This document shows positions 1 through 6,719 of a stretch of 10,384 nt of DNA, one piece after another. Below the pieces are notes generated by a model. That model searched no databases. It saw only the letters and a program-made list of their open reading frames with translations, and was not told where the DNA came from. Positions within the stretch are counted from its first letter, which is position 1, and every line of letters begins with the position of its first letter. A program made the position numbers and the translations under genes. The stretch is from positions 6,019 through 16,402 of the forward strand of contig JAHFNM010000003.1 of assembly GCA_023267415.1 (NCBI GenBank). The letters run 5' to 3'. This DNA comes from Candidatus Nomurabacteria bacterium (GTDB taxonomy: Bacteria; Patescibacteriota; Minisyncoccia; Phycocordibacterales; UBA9973).

Positions 1-1
1 C

Positions 2-331
2 CGCGAGGGTGCGTTCGGAGAACAGCCGAAGCCTTTTGTTGGATGGCTCATGCTTCTTGAAGATCAGGCTGGTTCCCGTACTCCCGTGAATGACAATTCT
101 CCACATTTTCCAATCTTCCCAGAGTTCAAGAGTGCGTCATACTCTGATCGCTACAACGTCCTTTGTAAAAAGTTGGTACAAGAACAGCTCTACACTTCGG
201 CATGCATAATGCTCTCACCTCAAAGTGCGGTAGCTGATGGCGCGTATGCTGACATGAGTGATCTCACGAGTCTCAAGAATTTCATTGCTACGTTTGCAGG
301 ACATATCGCGGCTGAAGCCGCTCGCGTGTAA
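2..331 (+). CDS. PaeR7I/XhoI-family type II restriction endonuclease, C-terminal part
   Basis: The reading frame is open at the window edge, so only the last 109 residues are present; the stop is TAA at 329-331. The fragment contains the runs REGAFGEQPKPFVGWLMLLED, SPHFPIFPEF and YNVLCKKLVQEQLYTSA, ending with DLTSLKNFIATFAGHIAAEA. From memory these match the C-terminal half of PaeR7I, an isoschizomer of XhoI that cuts CTCGAG. An in-frame ATG at 50 is internal and not the true start, because family similarity continues upstream of it to the window edge. The catalytic PD-(D/E)XK residues would lie upstream, outside the window, as would the N6-adenine methyltransferase that normally accompanies this enzyme. 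Family assignment is by recognition of the sequence, without a database search; the fragment itself cannot show whether the enzyme is active. Confidence 0.8.
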   Translation, partial: REGAFGEQPKPFVGWLMLLEDQAGSRTPVNDNSPHFPIFPEFKSASYSDRYNVLCKKLVQEQLYTSACIMLSPQSAVADGAYADMSDLTSLKNFIATFAGHIAAEAARV

Positions 332-363
332 TTCACTAGACTTGTTCGAGTTGTGCCAGTATC

Positions 364-681
364 GTGTGTCGTGCCGTGGAAGAAGATGACATCGAAGCGG
401 TACTGAAGACCGCCGCGCATATCCATACGACAAACAGGCACAGAATTCTCAACCCGTTGTCGGCTCTTCCTCACTCCAAAATAAAACTCCGAACTGCCAT
501 CAAAGAACGCATCAGGCATCTTGCTGGAGCGTACGTTTCGCTTGCTACGTTTGTGGATGATGACGATCTGGAATTCATTGAGCAGAATCCGCAAAGTGCG
601 CGAACACGGGAGATTTATCTGCGGGTGATTGATGAAATAATAAATGCGGAGAAACAGATCAAGGATTTTAAAATTATCTGA
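364..681 (+). CDS. Small hypothetical protein, unrecognised
   Basis: An open frame of 105 codons begins 32 bases after the endonuclease stop. I do not recognise the family. The first usable starts are GTG at 364 or GTG at 373; no ATG or clear ribosome-binding site precedes them, so the start is uncertain. The product is predicted mostly helical and highly charged, with a basic central stretch (residues about 38-52), an acidic run DDDD near residue 65, and a Lys/Ile-rich C-terminus. No signal peptide or membrane segment is visible. Position between a restriction endonuclease and a methyltransferase operon hints at a restriction-linked accessory role, but that is inference. A longer minus-strand frame overlaps it; I prefer this one because it respects the boundaries of both flanking genes and has a normal soluble-protein composition. 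Confidence 0.4.
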   Translation: MCRAVEEDDIEAVLKTAAHIHTTNRHRILNPLSALPHSKIKLRTAIKERIRHLAGAYVSLATFVDDDDLEFIEQNPQSARTREIYLRVIDEIINAEKQIKDFKII

Positions 682-742
682 TATTTTACGCACATGGCGT
701 ATATCGATTTCGGGTGATATTATGATATGAGAAGAATCACAT

Positions 743-2038
743 ATGGTCGAAGTACTCACTTACAAGAAGCGTTCATATAATGTGCCGAAGGTTAAGCCTA
801 AGGTATCTTCTGCGCCGAAAGTACTCGACTTATTCGCGGGGGCGGGAGGACTATCAGAAGGCTTTTTGCGTGCGGGCTGTGAGATTGTTGGTCACATTGA
901 AATGGATAAGAATGCGTGTGACACTCTCGTTACGAGAATGCTTTTTCATTCTCTCCGTGCCAAGGGATTAATGAGCGAATACAAAAAGTACGTTCTTGGT
1001 GAAGTGACTCGGGATGAATTGATTGAAAAATATCATCTAGAAAAAGAAAGAGACTCTGTCATCTGCGCTAAGGTCGGCGAAGAAAATTATCGCGATCTCA
1101 TCAAAGCGATGAAAGAGAAATTGAACGGGGAGGAACTCGACATGATCATCGGTGGCCCGCCATGCCAAGCGTACTCGTACATTGGTCGCGCTCGCGATGA
1201 GAACAATATGCAGGACGATGAGCGTAATTTTCTATACAAGTACTACATTGAATTTCTCAAAGCGTTAAAACCAAAAATATTCGTCTTCGAAAACGTGCCT
1301 GGACTCAAGAGTGCCGGAAAAGGTAAATATCTCGCCGATATGCAACGCTTGATGAAGAAGGCGGGGTACACAACTGATTTTAGGATTCTCAATGCGGCTG
1401 ATTATGGTGTACCACAAAACCGAAAACGTATCATCCTTGTTGGCTGGAACAATAGATCAAAACTCAAAGCATATCCAGAGTTTCCTAAGGCGGAACGCGA
1501 TTATCGCGTGAAAGATTTTTTCTCTGATTTGCCAAAAATTCAGGCAGGGACAGGCAAGGAAGTGAGCAAGCATTCAAAAAAGAATGATGTTCTTTCGCGT
1601 GTAGACATTCTTGACCCTGAATTTGAGTACCTCATGGGGCATTTCTCGCGCCCGAACACAAAACAGGATTTGGAAATCTATCAGCGAGCTGTACTTGCCA
1701 AGATAGGGGGTGAGAATATAAAGTATACCGACCTACCTAAAAGGCTTAGAACTCACTCTAATTTAGATGGTTTTCTTGACCGTTTTAAGGTGGTAGACGC
1801 TAAGGCTACAGGCTCTCATACGGTTGTGGCCCATATCGCCAAAGATGGTCATTTTTATATCCATCCCGACATTAAGCAGAATCGCTCCTTGAGCATAAGA
1901 GAGGCCGCGAGACTCCAGACGTTTCCTGATAACTTCAAGTTTGAGGGCCAGCGTGGGCCCCAGTATAAGCAGATTGGGAATGCTGTGCCGCCGATGCTGT
2001 CAGGAATAATCGCCCAGACACTCGTTCAGTATTTATAA
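743..2038 (+). CDS. DNA (cytosine-5-)-methyltransferase
   Basis: A 431-aa enzyme that transfers methyl from S-adenosylmethionine to C5 of cytosine in a specific DNA site. All key motifs are visible in order: motif I (SAM binding) LDLFAGAGGLSEGF at residues 28-41; motif IV GGPPCQAYS at 137-145 with catalytic Cys141; motif VI FENVPGL at 182-188 with the catalytic Glu183; motif VIII QNRKRI at 225-230; a variable target-recognition region at about 240-375; motif IX REAARLQTFPDNF at 386-398; and motif X QIGNAVPP at 410-417. An insertion of charged helices (about 70-130) lies between motifs I and IV. Length is normal for the family. The ATG is chosen because motif I follows closely and a weak AGAAG lies about nine bases upstream. 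It is the first gene of an apparent operon; one base separates its stop from the next ATG. The recognition sequence cannot be read from the protein. No dedicated nuclease is recognised in the operon. Confidence 0.93.
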   Translation: MVEVLTYKKRSYNVPKVKPKVSSAPKVLDLFAGAGGLSEGFLRAGCEIVGHIEMDKNACDTLVTRMLFHSLRAKGLMSEYKKYVLGEVTRDELIEKYHLEKERDSVICAKVGEENYRDLIKAMKEKLNGEELDMIIGGPPCQAYSYIGRARDENNMQDDERNFLYKYYIEFLKALKPKIFVFENVPGLKSAGKGKYLADMQRLMKKAGYTTDFRILNAADYGVPQNRKRIILVGWNNRSKLKAYPEFPKAERDYRVKDFFSDLPKIQAGTGKEVSKHSKKNDVLSRVDILDPEFEYLMGHFSRPNTKQDLEIYQRAVLAKIGGENIKYTDLPKRLRTHSNLDGFLDRFKVVDAKATGSHTVVAHIAKDGHFYIHPDIKQNRSLSIREAARLQTFPDNFKFEGQRGPQYKQIGNAVPPMLSGIIAQTLVQYL

Positions 2039-2039
2039 T

Positions 2040-4103
2040 ATGAAAACAACTCAAAAGTCATTTAAACCAAAAGCCAAGCTCTTACTTGAGCTTGGGGATC
2101 AACTCATAAAAGATGAAGGTATCGCTCTTTTTGAGCTTGTTAAAAATGGCTATGATGCCGATGCTACCAAAGTTTCTGTGGAGATGAAAAATATTGACTC
2201 TGTCGAAAATGGAACCATTGTGATTACTGACAATGGTTCGGGTATGACCCCCGAGCTTGTTCTTGATGTTTGGCTCGAACCAGGAACCAATTATCGCCAG
2301 AAGCAATTGAATAAGAATATACGTTCAAAAAAATTCAAACGACTCCCTCTAGGAGAAAAAGGTATCGGCAGATTCGGTGCTCACAAGCTCGGTAAGAAAA
2401 TCGAGATGGTGACGCGAAGTGCCGGAGAAAACGAAGTCGCCGTTTCTATCGACTGGCGCGATTTTGAAAAAGACAATTATCTTGAAGACATAAACGTGAG
2501 TGTTGTTCAGCGTGCGCCTATAGTTTTTACTGGCGCAAAGACGGGAACCGTCATGAAGATTACAGATCTTCGGAATATTTGGAACAGGGGAGCGGTTAGA
2601 GAATTGCATCGTGCTATAAATTCTATTTGCTCTCCGTACAAGGCCCCTGATGAATTCAGCGCGGGTCTCGTTCTGGGTGACGCTGACAAAAAGGATTGGC
2701 TTGAAAACTTATTCACTTGGGAAGACGCACAGAAATATCGCCTCTTCCATGCGGCCTGCGTAATTGATGGGGACAAGCTCTCGTATACCTACGATTTCCT
2801 TCCTTGGGAGATAATGAATAAAGTCACAAAGCGCCAAGTCAAAAAGACGCTCACGGTTATTGATTCGGAAACAAAAAAACCGCTTTCACTCAAAAATTTC
2901 AAGATAGGAAAAATTACTTTCGATCTCAGTATTTATGACTTAGAAAATGAGATACTCTCCTTGTCTTCTGGTGTTGATCGAACGGGACTAAAAGATTTTT
3001 TGAGAGTTAACGGTGGAATCAGAGTTTACCGTGATGGGATGAGAGTGTACGATCATGGTGAGCCTGGTAACGACTGGTTGGAACTCGGGACACGCCGAGT
3101 CAACACTCCGACAGATAGAATAAGTAACAACATCATCCTAGGACAAGTTAATTTGTCTCGCGTGGCGAGCACAGATCTTGTTGAAAAAACCAACCGAGAA
3201 GGATTTGTGGAGAATGAGGCTACGAAGGCTCTCAGAAAAGCAATTCTTTTTTCAATACTTCAAATTGAAGCAGAACGTAATAAAGACAAGCTCCGTCTGC
3301 GAGCCGCATATAGTGGGGCGAAAAAGCGGGAGCCCGTCTTGGATGATCTCGCTGACCTTCGCAAAAAACTTGAGAAGAAAAAACTTCTCAAGGAATTCGG
3401 AAAGGATATAGAAAAAATTGAGACCAACTTTCGAGATATCAGGGAGAAATTACTCACAAGCGCCGGAGCGGGGCTGAGTCTTTCTATTGTAATTCATGAA
3501 ATTCAGAGAATTATAAACGAACTGAAGGCGATTACGAAGCAGGATCATGGAGGTGCAAGAATCAAGAATCTTGTCGATAGGCTCTCTGAACTAACAGAAG
3601 GCTATGCTGTTCTTGTTCGCCAAGAAGGCAAACTGAATCTGAAAGCTAGTGACCTAATAAAACAGGGTCTCTTCAACGTGAATTATCGCCTTAAGGCTCA
3701 CAAAGTCGAGGTTATAAACGGAGTGACAGCAAAAAATGATTTCAAGATCAATTGCAGTCGCCGGCTAATTGTGGGAGCAATAATGAATCTTGTTGACAAT
3801 TCAATCTGGTGGATGGAGAACAAGAATCCTGTGAAGAAATATCTTTTCGTATCAGCGAGCCAAGAATTGAAAGAAGGCCCTGCCATTATTATTGGTGATA
3901 ACGGCTCAGGATTTACGGACGAACTTGAATATATGGTTCAGCCATTCTTTACGCGCAAGGTTGATGGTATGGGGCTCGGTCTTCATATCGTCGACGAAGT
4001 CATGAAAGTCCACAAAGGCAAAATCAAGATTCTTGAGGCTGGCGACATTCGTCTTCCACCGGAAATTAAGGGAGCAGTGATCGCCTTGGTCTTCCCAAAG
4101 TAA
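2040..4103 (+). CDS. Double GHKL ATPase: N-terminal Hsp90/MutL-like plus C-terminal histidine-kinase-like domain
   Basis: A 687-aa soluble protein carrying two separate Bergerat-fold ATP sites. The first, near the N-terminus, has an N-box FELVKNGYDADA (31-42), a G1 box DNGSGM (64-69) and a glycine-rich lid GEKGIGRFG (105-113), as in Hsp90/MutL/MORC-type ATPases. A central region (about 200-410) resembles the transducer part of such proteins. A Lys/Glu-rich coiled coil follows (about 435-470), then an H-box-like SIVIHEIQRI (482-491, candidate phospho-acceptor His486). The second ATP site has an N-box NLVDNSIWWM (583-592), G1 DNGSGF (620-625), F-box PFFTRK (635-640) and G2 GMGLGLHI (643-650), typical of a sensor kinase. 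There is no transmembrane segment, so it would act in the cytoplasm. It starts one base after the methyltransferase stop and is followed eight bases later by a receiver-domain gene, which fits a kinase-receiver pair. Kinase activity and the phospho-His are inferred from motifs. Confidence 0.85.
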   Translation: MKTTQKSFKPKAKLLLELGDQLIKDEGIALFELVKNGYDADATKVSVEMKNIDSVENGTIVITDNGSGMTPELVLDVWLEPGTNYRQKQLNKNIRSKKFKRLPLGEKGIGRFGAHKLGKKIEMVTRSAGENEVAVSIDWRDFEKDNYLEDINVSVVQRAPIVFTGAKTGTVMKITDLRNIWNRGAVRELHRAINSICSPYKAPDEFSAGLVLGDADKKDWLENLFTWEDAQKYRLFHAACVIDGDKLSYTYDFLPWEIMNKVTKRQVKKTLTVIDSETKKPLSLKNFKIGKITFDLSIYDLENEILSLSSGVDRTGLKDFLRVNGGIRVYRDGMRVYDHGEPGNDWLELGTRRVNTPTDRISNNIILGQVNLSRVASTDLVEKTNREGFVENEATKALRKAILFSILQIEAERNKDKLRLRAAYSGAKKREPVLDDLADLRKKLEKKKLLKEFGKDIEKIETNFRDIREKLLTSAGAGLSLSIVIHEIQRIINELKAITKQDHGGARIKNLVDRLSELTEGYAVLVRQEGKLNLKASDLIKQGLFNVNYRLKAHKVEVINGVTAKNDFKINCSRRLIVGAIMNLVDNSIWWMENKNPVKKYLFVSASQELKEGPAIIIGDNGSGFTDELEYMVQPFFTRKVDGMGLGLHIVDEVMKVHKGKIKILEAGDIRLPPEIKGAVIALVFPK

Positions 4104-4111
4104 ACTTCAAC

Positions 4112-5458
4112 ATGGATCTTACACAGACAAAAGTCGTCGTTGTCGATGACAAGCGCGAAGCCGCTCAAAATTTGCTCAAATTACTCGACCGAAACGGAAT
4201 AGCATACAATTACTATTTCGAGGGAGGGGATATGGGTAATCTCCCTTCTGCTCCGATGAAAAACGTCAGGCTTATTTTTCTTGATTTCGTTCTTGGGACT
4301 GACGGACAGACGGTAAAGAATAAAATCGCGACCCTTCTCGGCGTACTCGAAAATATAATTCACAAGGAGAATGGGCCGTATATCATAGCCGCTTGGACAA
4401 TTAATAACGCTGAATTGCTTGAGCCATTTAAGGTGGCGCTTTTTGCGAGTACTGATATTCCCAAACCAGTGATGATCATCGATATGAATAAGGCCGCAAT
4501 CATGAGTAGTCTTAGAAATATCGAAAGAAAAATAAAATCGACTTTCGATGGCACTAATATGTTTGAGATTATCTTTGGCTGGGAGTCAAACGGTCAGGCG
4601 GCTCTGGCAGATGTTGTGAAGATGTTGAGTGATATCTCCGTTAAAAATATTTCCACTCCGCCTCTTACTCTAGACCAGTTTTCTGCATCGGCAAAAAAAG
4701 CGCTTGAAAGAAACATGTACCGCTTCGCTGTCTCTGCCGCCGGAGAGAAGAATCTAACATCAGACACTCATATTCTAATCGACGCGCAGACTCCATTTGC
4801 TGGGATTTTTCATGATAATCTTGAAGGATACATCAAGAGTCGCACTCCGGAATTACAGAAGCTATCAAAGAAAATTTACCGAAATAGATCAAAATCCGTC
4901 CCGAAGTACACTCCAGCAGAACGGGCACAGATGAATAATTATTTCCTTCTGGAGTCCAGCCCTGAAGCTTCTATCAAGCCAGGAAACATTTATAAGAGAG
5001 ATGCTATTCTTAGTAAAATTCATAAAACTGGTAAAGTTACCTTCACTAAAAGTGACTTCTATAATAAGCCTTCAACGCCAACTAGGCTTGCGCATACCCA
5101 AGAGCTAAATAGGCGTGTGATACCTGTCGTAATGGAGGTTACACCAGAATGCGACTATGCTCAGAAAAAATGGAAAGGAGCAAAATTTGTTTCTGGCATT
5201 CTCTACCCTGAGAAATATCTAGATGGTGGGAAGACAGACGATCAGATGAAATCAGCAGATAAGATTTCTCCGCCCATTCCTTTATATTACAATAATCAGG
5301 TCTATTTTCTTGTATTCCATGCGGGCTATCAATCCGTGCTACCGCTTACTCAGATAAAAACAATAAAGCCAATTCTTCGGGCGAGAAAAGATCTTTTGGT
5401 TGATATTCAGCATTGGTTGGCTTCACACAGTTCAAGACCAGGCAAGCTTGAATTTTAA
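4112..5458 (+). CDS. Receiver-domain protein with unrecognised C-terminal domain
   Basis: A 448-aa protein. Residues 7-125 look like a response-regulator receiver: KVVVVDD with the acidic pair Asp12-Asp13, a phospho-acceptor candidate Asp58 in LIFLDFVLG, a Thr at 96 after the fourth strand (IIAAWT), and a conserved-type Lys118-Pro119 (PKPV). The rest (about 180-448) is not a known DNA-binding output that I recognise. It contains VVMEVTPECDYAQKKWKGAK (339-358), where a TPECDYAQ core sits between a hydrophobic strand and a basic stretch, followed by SGILYP and a hydrophobic segment YYNNQVYFLVFHAGYQ near 392-407. No HTH or PD-(D/E)XK motif is evident, though a divergent nuclease cannot be excluded. 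It lies eight bases after the double-GHKL gene with no Shine-Dalgarno motif, and is the last gene of that operon. The natural inference is phosphorelay from the upstream kinase-like protein, with this protein as the output or effector. Confidence 0.7.
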   Translation: MDLTQTKVVVVDDKREAAQNLLKLLDRNGIAYNYYFEGGDMGNLPSAPMKNVRLIFLDFVLGTDGQTVKNKIATLLGVLENIIHKENGPYIIAAWTINNAELLEPFKVALFASTDIPKPVMIIDMNKAAIMSSLRNIERKIKSTFDGTNMFEIIFGWESNGQAALADVVKMLSDISVKNISTPPLTLDQFSASAKKALERNMYRFAVSAAGEKNLTSDTHILIDAQTPFAGIFHDNLEGYIKSRTPELQKLSKKIYRNRSKSVPKYTPAERAQMNNYFLLESSPEASIKPGNIYKRDAILSKIHKTGKVTFTKSDFYNKPSTPTRLAHTQELNRRVIPVVMEVTPECDYAQKKWKGAKFVSGILYPEKYLDGGKTDDQMKSADKISPPIPLYYNNQVYFLVFHAGYQSVLPLTQIKTIKPILRARKDLLVDIQHWLASHSSRPGKLEF

Positions 5459-5472
5459 TGACGAGAACGAAG

Positions 5473-5493
5473 TTACTGCAAACGGTGCAGTAA
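5473..5493. repeat. 21-bp palindrome, left copy (TTACTGCA-N5-TGCAGTAA)
   Basis: Two perfect 8-base arms flank the spacer AACGG. The same arms with a different 5-base spacer occur at 8078-8098. It lies 14 bases after the stop of the receiver-domain gene and 28 bases before the -35 box of the DGR target promoter. There is no T-run, so it is not a classic terminator. It could be an operator for a dimeric repressor or one end of a mobile cassette. Confidence 0.8.
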
Positions 5494-5521
5494 ACCCAGC
5501 CGTATTGCCTCTCGGGACAGA

Positions 5522-5551
5522 TTGACAAAAGCATATAATGTGTGATACAAT
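5522..5551 (+). promoter_or_regulatory. Sigma-70-like promoter of the DGR target gene
   Basis: A perfect -35 TTGACA at 5522-5527 is followed after 18 bases by TACAAT at 5546-5551. Transcription would start near 5558, leaving a leader of about 118 bases before the ATG at 5676. An additional TATAAT at 5534-5539 is too close to this -35 to be its partner. The 21-bp palindrome lies just upstream. Confidence 0.65.
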
Positions 5552-5675
5552 AGAAACCGATAAATCTCCTTGAAATAGAGTGTTTTTGGACTTGCAGGCT
5601 TGCTTCGAGTTTCCGGCGAAAGGCGGGATTTCAAAGCAATTCTGCAATCAAAAAAATCCAAATACGCACATAATC

Positions 5676-6266
5676 ATGAAGCCAATTACACAAGACTGGC
5701 TCAAGGAGCAGTCACAGAACACGGACATTGACCCTGCGATCAGGGAAGACCTGCTTGCCATGGTATCCAACGGGCACGCAAATGGCACATCTACGGGGTA
5801 CTTACAGGCACGCACTGGCACCATCTCCGTATCCGGAACGAACGGAAAATGGGACAGGAAGAAACAGGAAAAGAAATTTACCTATTCAGTGGACGGCGAC
5901 TTTGAAAACTGGAACACTGTCGGCAAGAACGACAAGCCGACAGCGACAATCAAGGCGCAGTGTCACGATCTCATCAAGGATGGCATGTACTCACAGATCA
6001 TTCCCGATGAGCCGGTTAATTTCTTCCAGAACGCCACACAGGCCCTGCAAGTCATTCATGACAACCAGGCACTGGCCGATGAAGTATTGCAGAACGACAA
6101 ACGCATACATCTTCCGTTTGTGAATGCAGATGGAGATAAGTTCGTCGCCAACGTCTTCAAGCACGATGGCCGCCTCGGAGTGTACGTGCTCGAGTTTTCC
6201 AACGTCCTCGTCTGGCTCGCCGAGTTCGGCTACGTGTTCGTGTTCCCGCTACAAGTTACTCAGTAG
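5676..6266 (+). CDS. DGR target (variable) protein
   Basis: A 196-aa protein whose C-terminus is diversified by the retroelement. Residues 156-192 are encoded by the variable repeat. Eleven residues there differ from the template-encoded ones: His163, Gly168, Tyr170, Leu172, Glu173, Val177, Leu178, Leu181, Phe184, Tyr186 and Leu192. Conserved scaffold residues include FVANVFK, DGRL, FSN and the FVFP end. The current variant replaces Asn/Lys with Leu, Val, Phe and Tyr, giving a hydrophobic face. The N-terminal part (1-150) is hydrophilic, has no signal peptide or membrane segment, and is not recognised beyond DGR context, although C-terminal DGR variable domains usually adopt a C-type-lectin-like fold. 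An upstream in-frame GTG at 5580 would add 32 residues; the ATG is preferred because that extension has poor protein character and the promoter leader fits. A ligand cannot be deduced. Confidence 0.9.
   Translation: MKPITQDWLKEQSQNTDIDPAIREDLLAMVSNGHANGTSTGYLQARTGTISVSGTNGKWDRKKQEKKFTYSVDGDFENWNTVGKNDKPTATIKAQCHDLIKDGMYSQIIPDEPVNFFQNATQALQVIHDNQALADEVLQNDKRIHLPFVNADGDKFVANVFKHDGRLGVYVLEFSNVLVWLAEFGYVFVFPLQVTQ
6140..6253 (+). repeat. DGR variable repeat (VR)
   Basis: 114 bases, aligned without gaps to the TR at 6561-6674 (offset 421). There are 17 mismatches, every one at a position where TR has A. It replaces the last codons of the target gene, ending 10 bases before the stop codon. Its 3' part keeps an unbroken identity block ACGTGTTCGTGTTCCCG (6232-6248), a good candidate for the site where mutagenic homing initiates. 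Confidence 0.95.
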
Positions 6267-6289
6267 CTTTGATTTGGCCCTTAATTACT

Positions 6290-6325
6290 TAGAACCTTTG
6301 ACACTTTGTCCGAGGTTCTATTTTT
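6290..6325 (+). terminator. Hairpin downstream of VR: terminator and/or DGR target-recognition hairpin
   Basis: Outer arms TAGAACCT (6290-6297) and AGGTTCTA (6313-6320) form 8 pairs. A 2x2 internal loop is followed by an inner stem GACA/TGTC (6300-6303 / 6307-6310) closed by CTT. TTTTT follows at 6321-6325, as in a Rho-independent terminator for the target gene. DGRs are also known to need a hairpin or cruciform just downstream of VR for homing; this element, 24 bases after the target stop, could serve both roles. Confidence 0.65.
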
Positions 6326-6334
6326 ATATATACT
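6306..6334 (+). promoter_or_regulatory. Candidate promoter for the TR RNA
   Basis: TTGTCC at 6306-6311, then 17 bases, then TATACT at 6329-6334. Initiation near 6341 would give an RNA through the TR to the hairpin at 6683-6719. The -35 box lies inside the preceding hairpin, which is compatible on double-stranded DNA. Moderate match only. Confidence 0.4.
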
Positions 6335-6560
6335 GTTTTCGGAACGGCACAATTGCCTGCGGTCACGGCTTCAGGCATGCTCTCCGGTTTTGCGCGGCGA
6401 CAGAGCGACTGCGGGTACGCCCGCCGTCGGAGCACCTCGCGCGGGATCAAATAAAAAACTGATTTGTAGGTGCGGGGAAGCAGGGAACTTCAAAGTTCCG
6501 AATGCTATACAGCGTGGTCGTTTTCGATACGCAGTGACACGGACGCTCCCTCGCACATTT

Positions 6561-6674
6561 GTTCGTCGCCAACGTCTTCAAGAACGATGGCCGCCTCAAA
6601 GTGAACGTGAACAAGTTTTCCAACGACAACGTCTGGAACGCCGAGAACGGCAACGTGTTCGTGTTCCCGAAACA
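6561..6674 (+). repeat. DGR template repeat (TR)
   Basis: Invariant donor of the VR. It contains 32 adenines, of which 17 are changed in VR; none of the 82 non-adenine bases is changed. Read in the VR frame it is dense in AAC codons (nine Asn, plus AAA and AAG), the usual DGR design in which adenine randomisation of AAC samples many amino acids without creating stops. It lies on the same strand as VR and the reverse transcriptase and about 420 bp after VR. Confidence 0.95.
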
Positions 6675-6682
6675 CATCGTTT

Positions 6683-6719
6683 CTCCCGCCCCGTCTATTT
6701 TGACTTGGCGGGAGTTTTT
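6683..6719 (+). terminator. GC-rich Rho-independent terminator after TR
   Basis: Arms CTCCCGCC (6683-6690) and GGCGGGAG (6707-6714), an inner GTC/GAC pairing (6693-6695 / 6702-6704), then TTTTT at 6715-6719. It would end the TR RNA on the plus strand. It overlaps the 3' end of the minus-strand avd-like gene, whose stop is at 6695-6697. There is no T-run on the minus-strand side, so it is not clearly bidirectional. Confidence 0.7.

Larger units (their letters stand above)
6341..6719 (+). ncRNA. Predicted TR-containing template RNA of the DGR
   Basis: The region between target gene and TR has no convincing gene. It carries a promoter-like sequence at its start, a strong imperfect hairpin (CGAC-T-GCGGG-tacg-CCCGC-C-GTCG, 6406-6429), a small hairpin GGAACT-tcaa-AGTTCC (6484-6499), the TR, and a T-tailed GC-rich hairpin at its end. 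That fits a structured non-coding template for the reverse transcriptase. DGR template RNAs extending beyond TR are established in the family; the ends given here are inferred from sequence only. Confidence 0.5.

Noticed and set aside
220..759. Minus-strand frame of 179 codons overlapping the endonuclease end, the small plus gene and the methyltransferase start
   Set aside because: It overlaps the conserved end of the PaeR7I-like gene and the start of the methyltransferase, and its composition looks like an antisense shadow.
5473..5493. Left palindrome as a terminator for the methyltransferase operon
   Set aside because: No T-run follows and the same arms recur at 8078-8098 in a different setting.
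5534..5539. TATAAT as the -10 of the DGR target promoter
   Set aside because: Only six bases from TTGACA; TACAAT at 5546 has the proper 18-base spacing.
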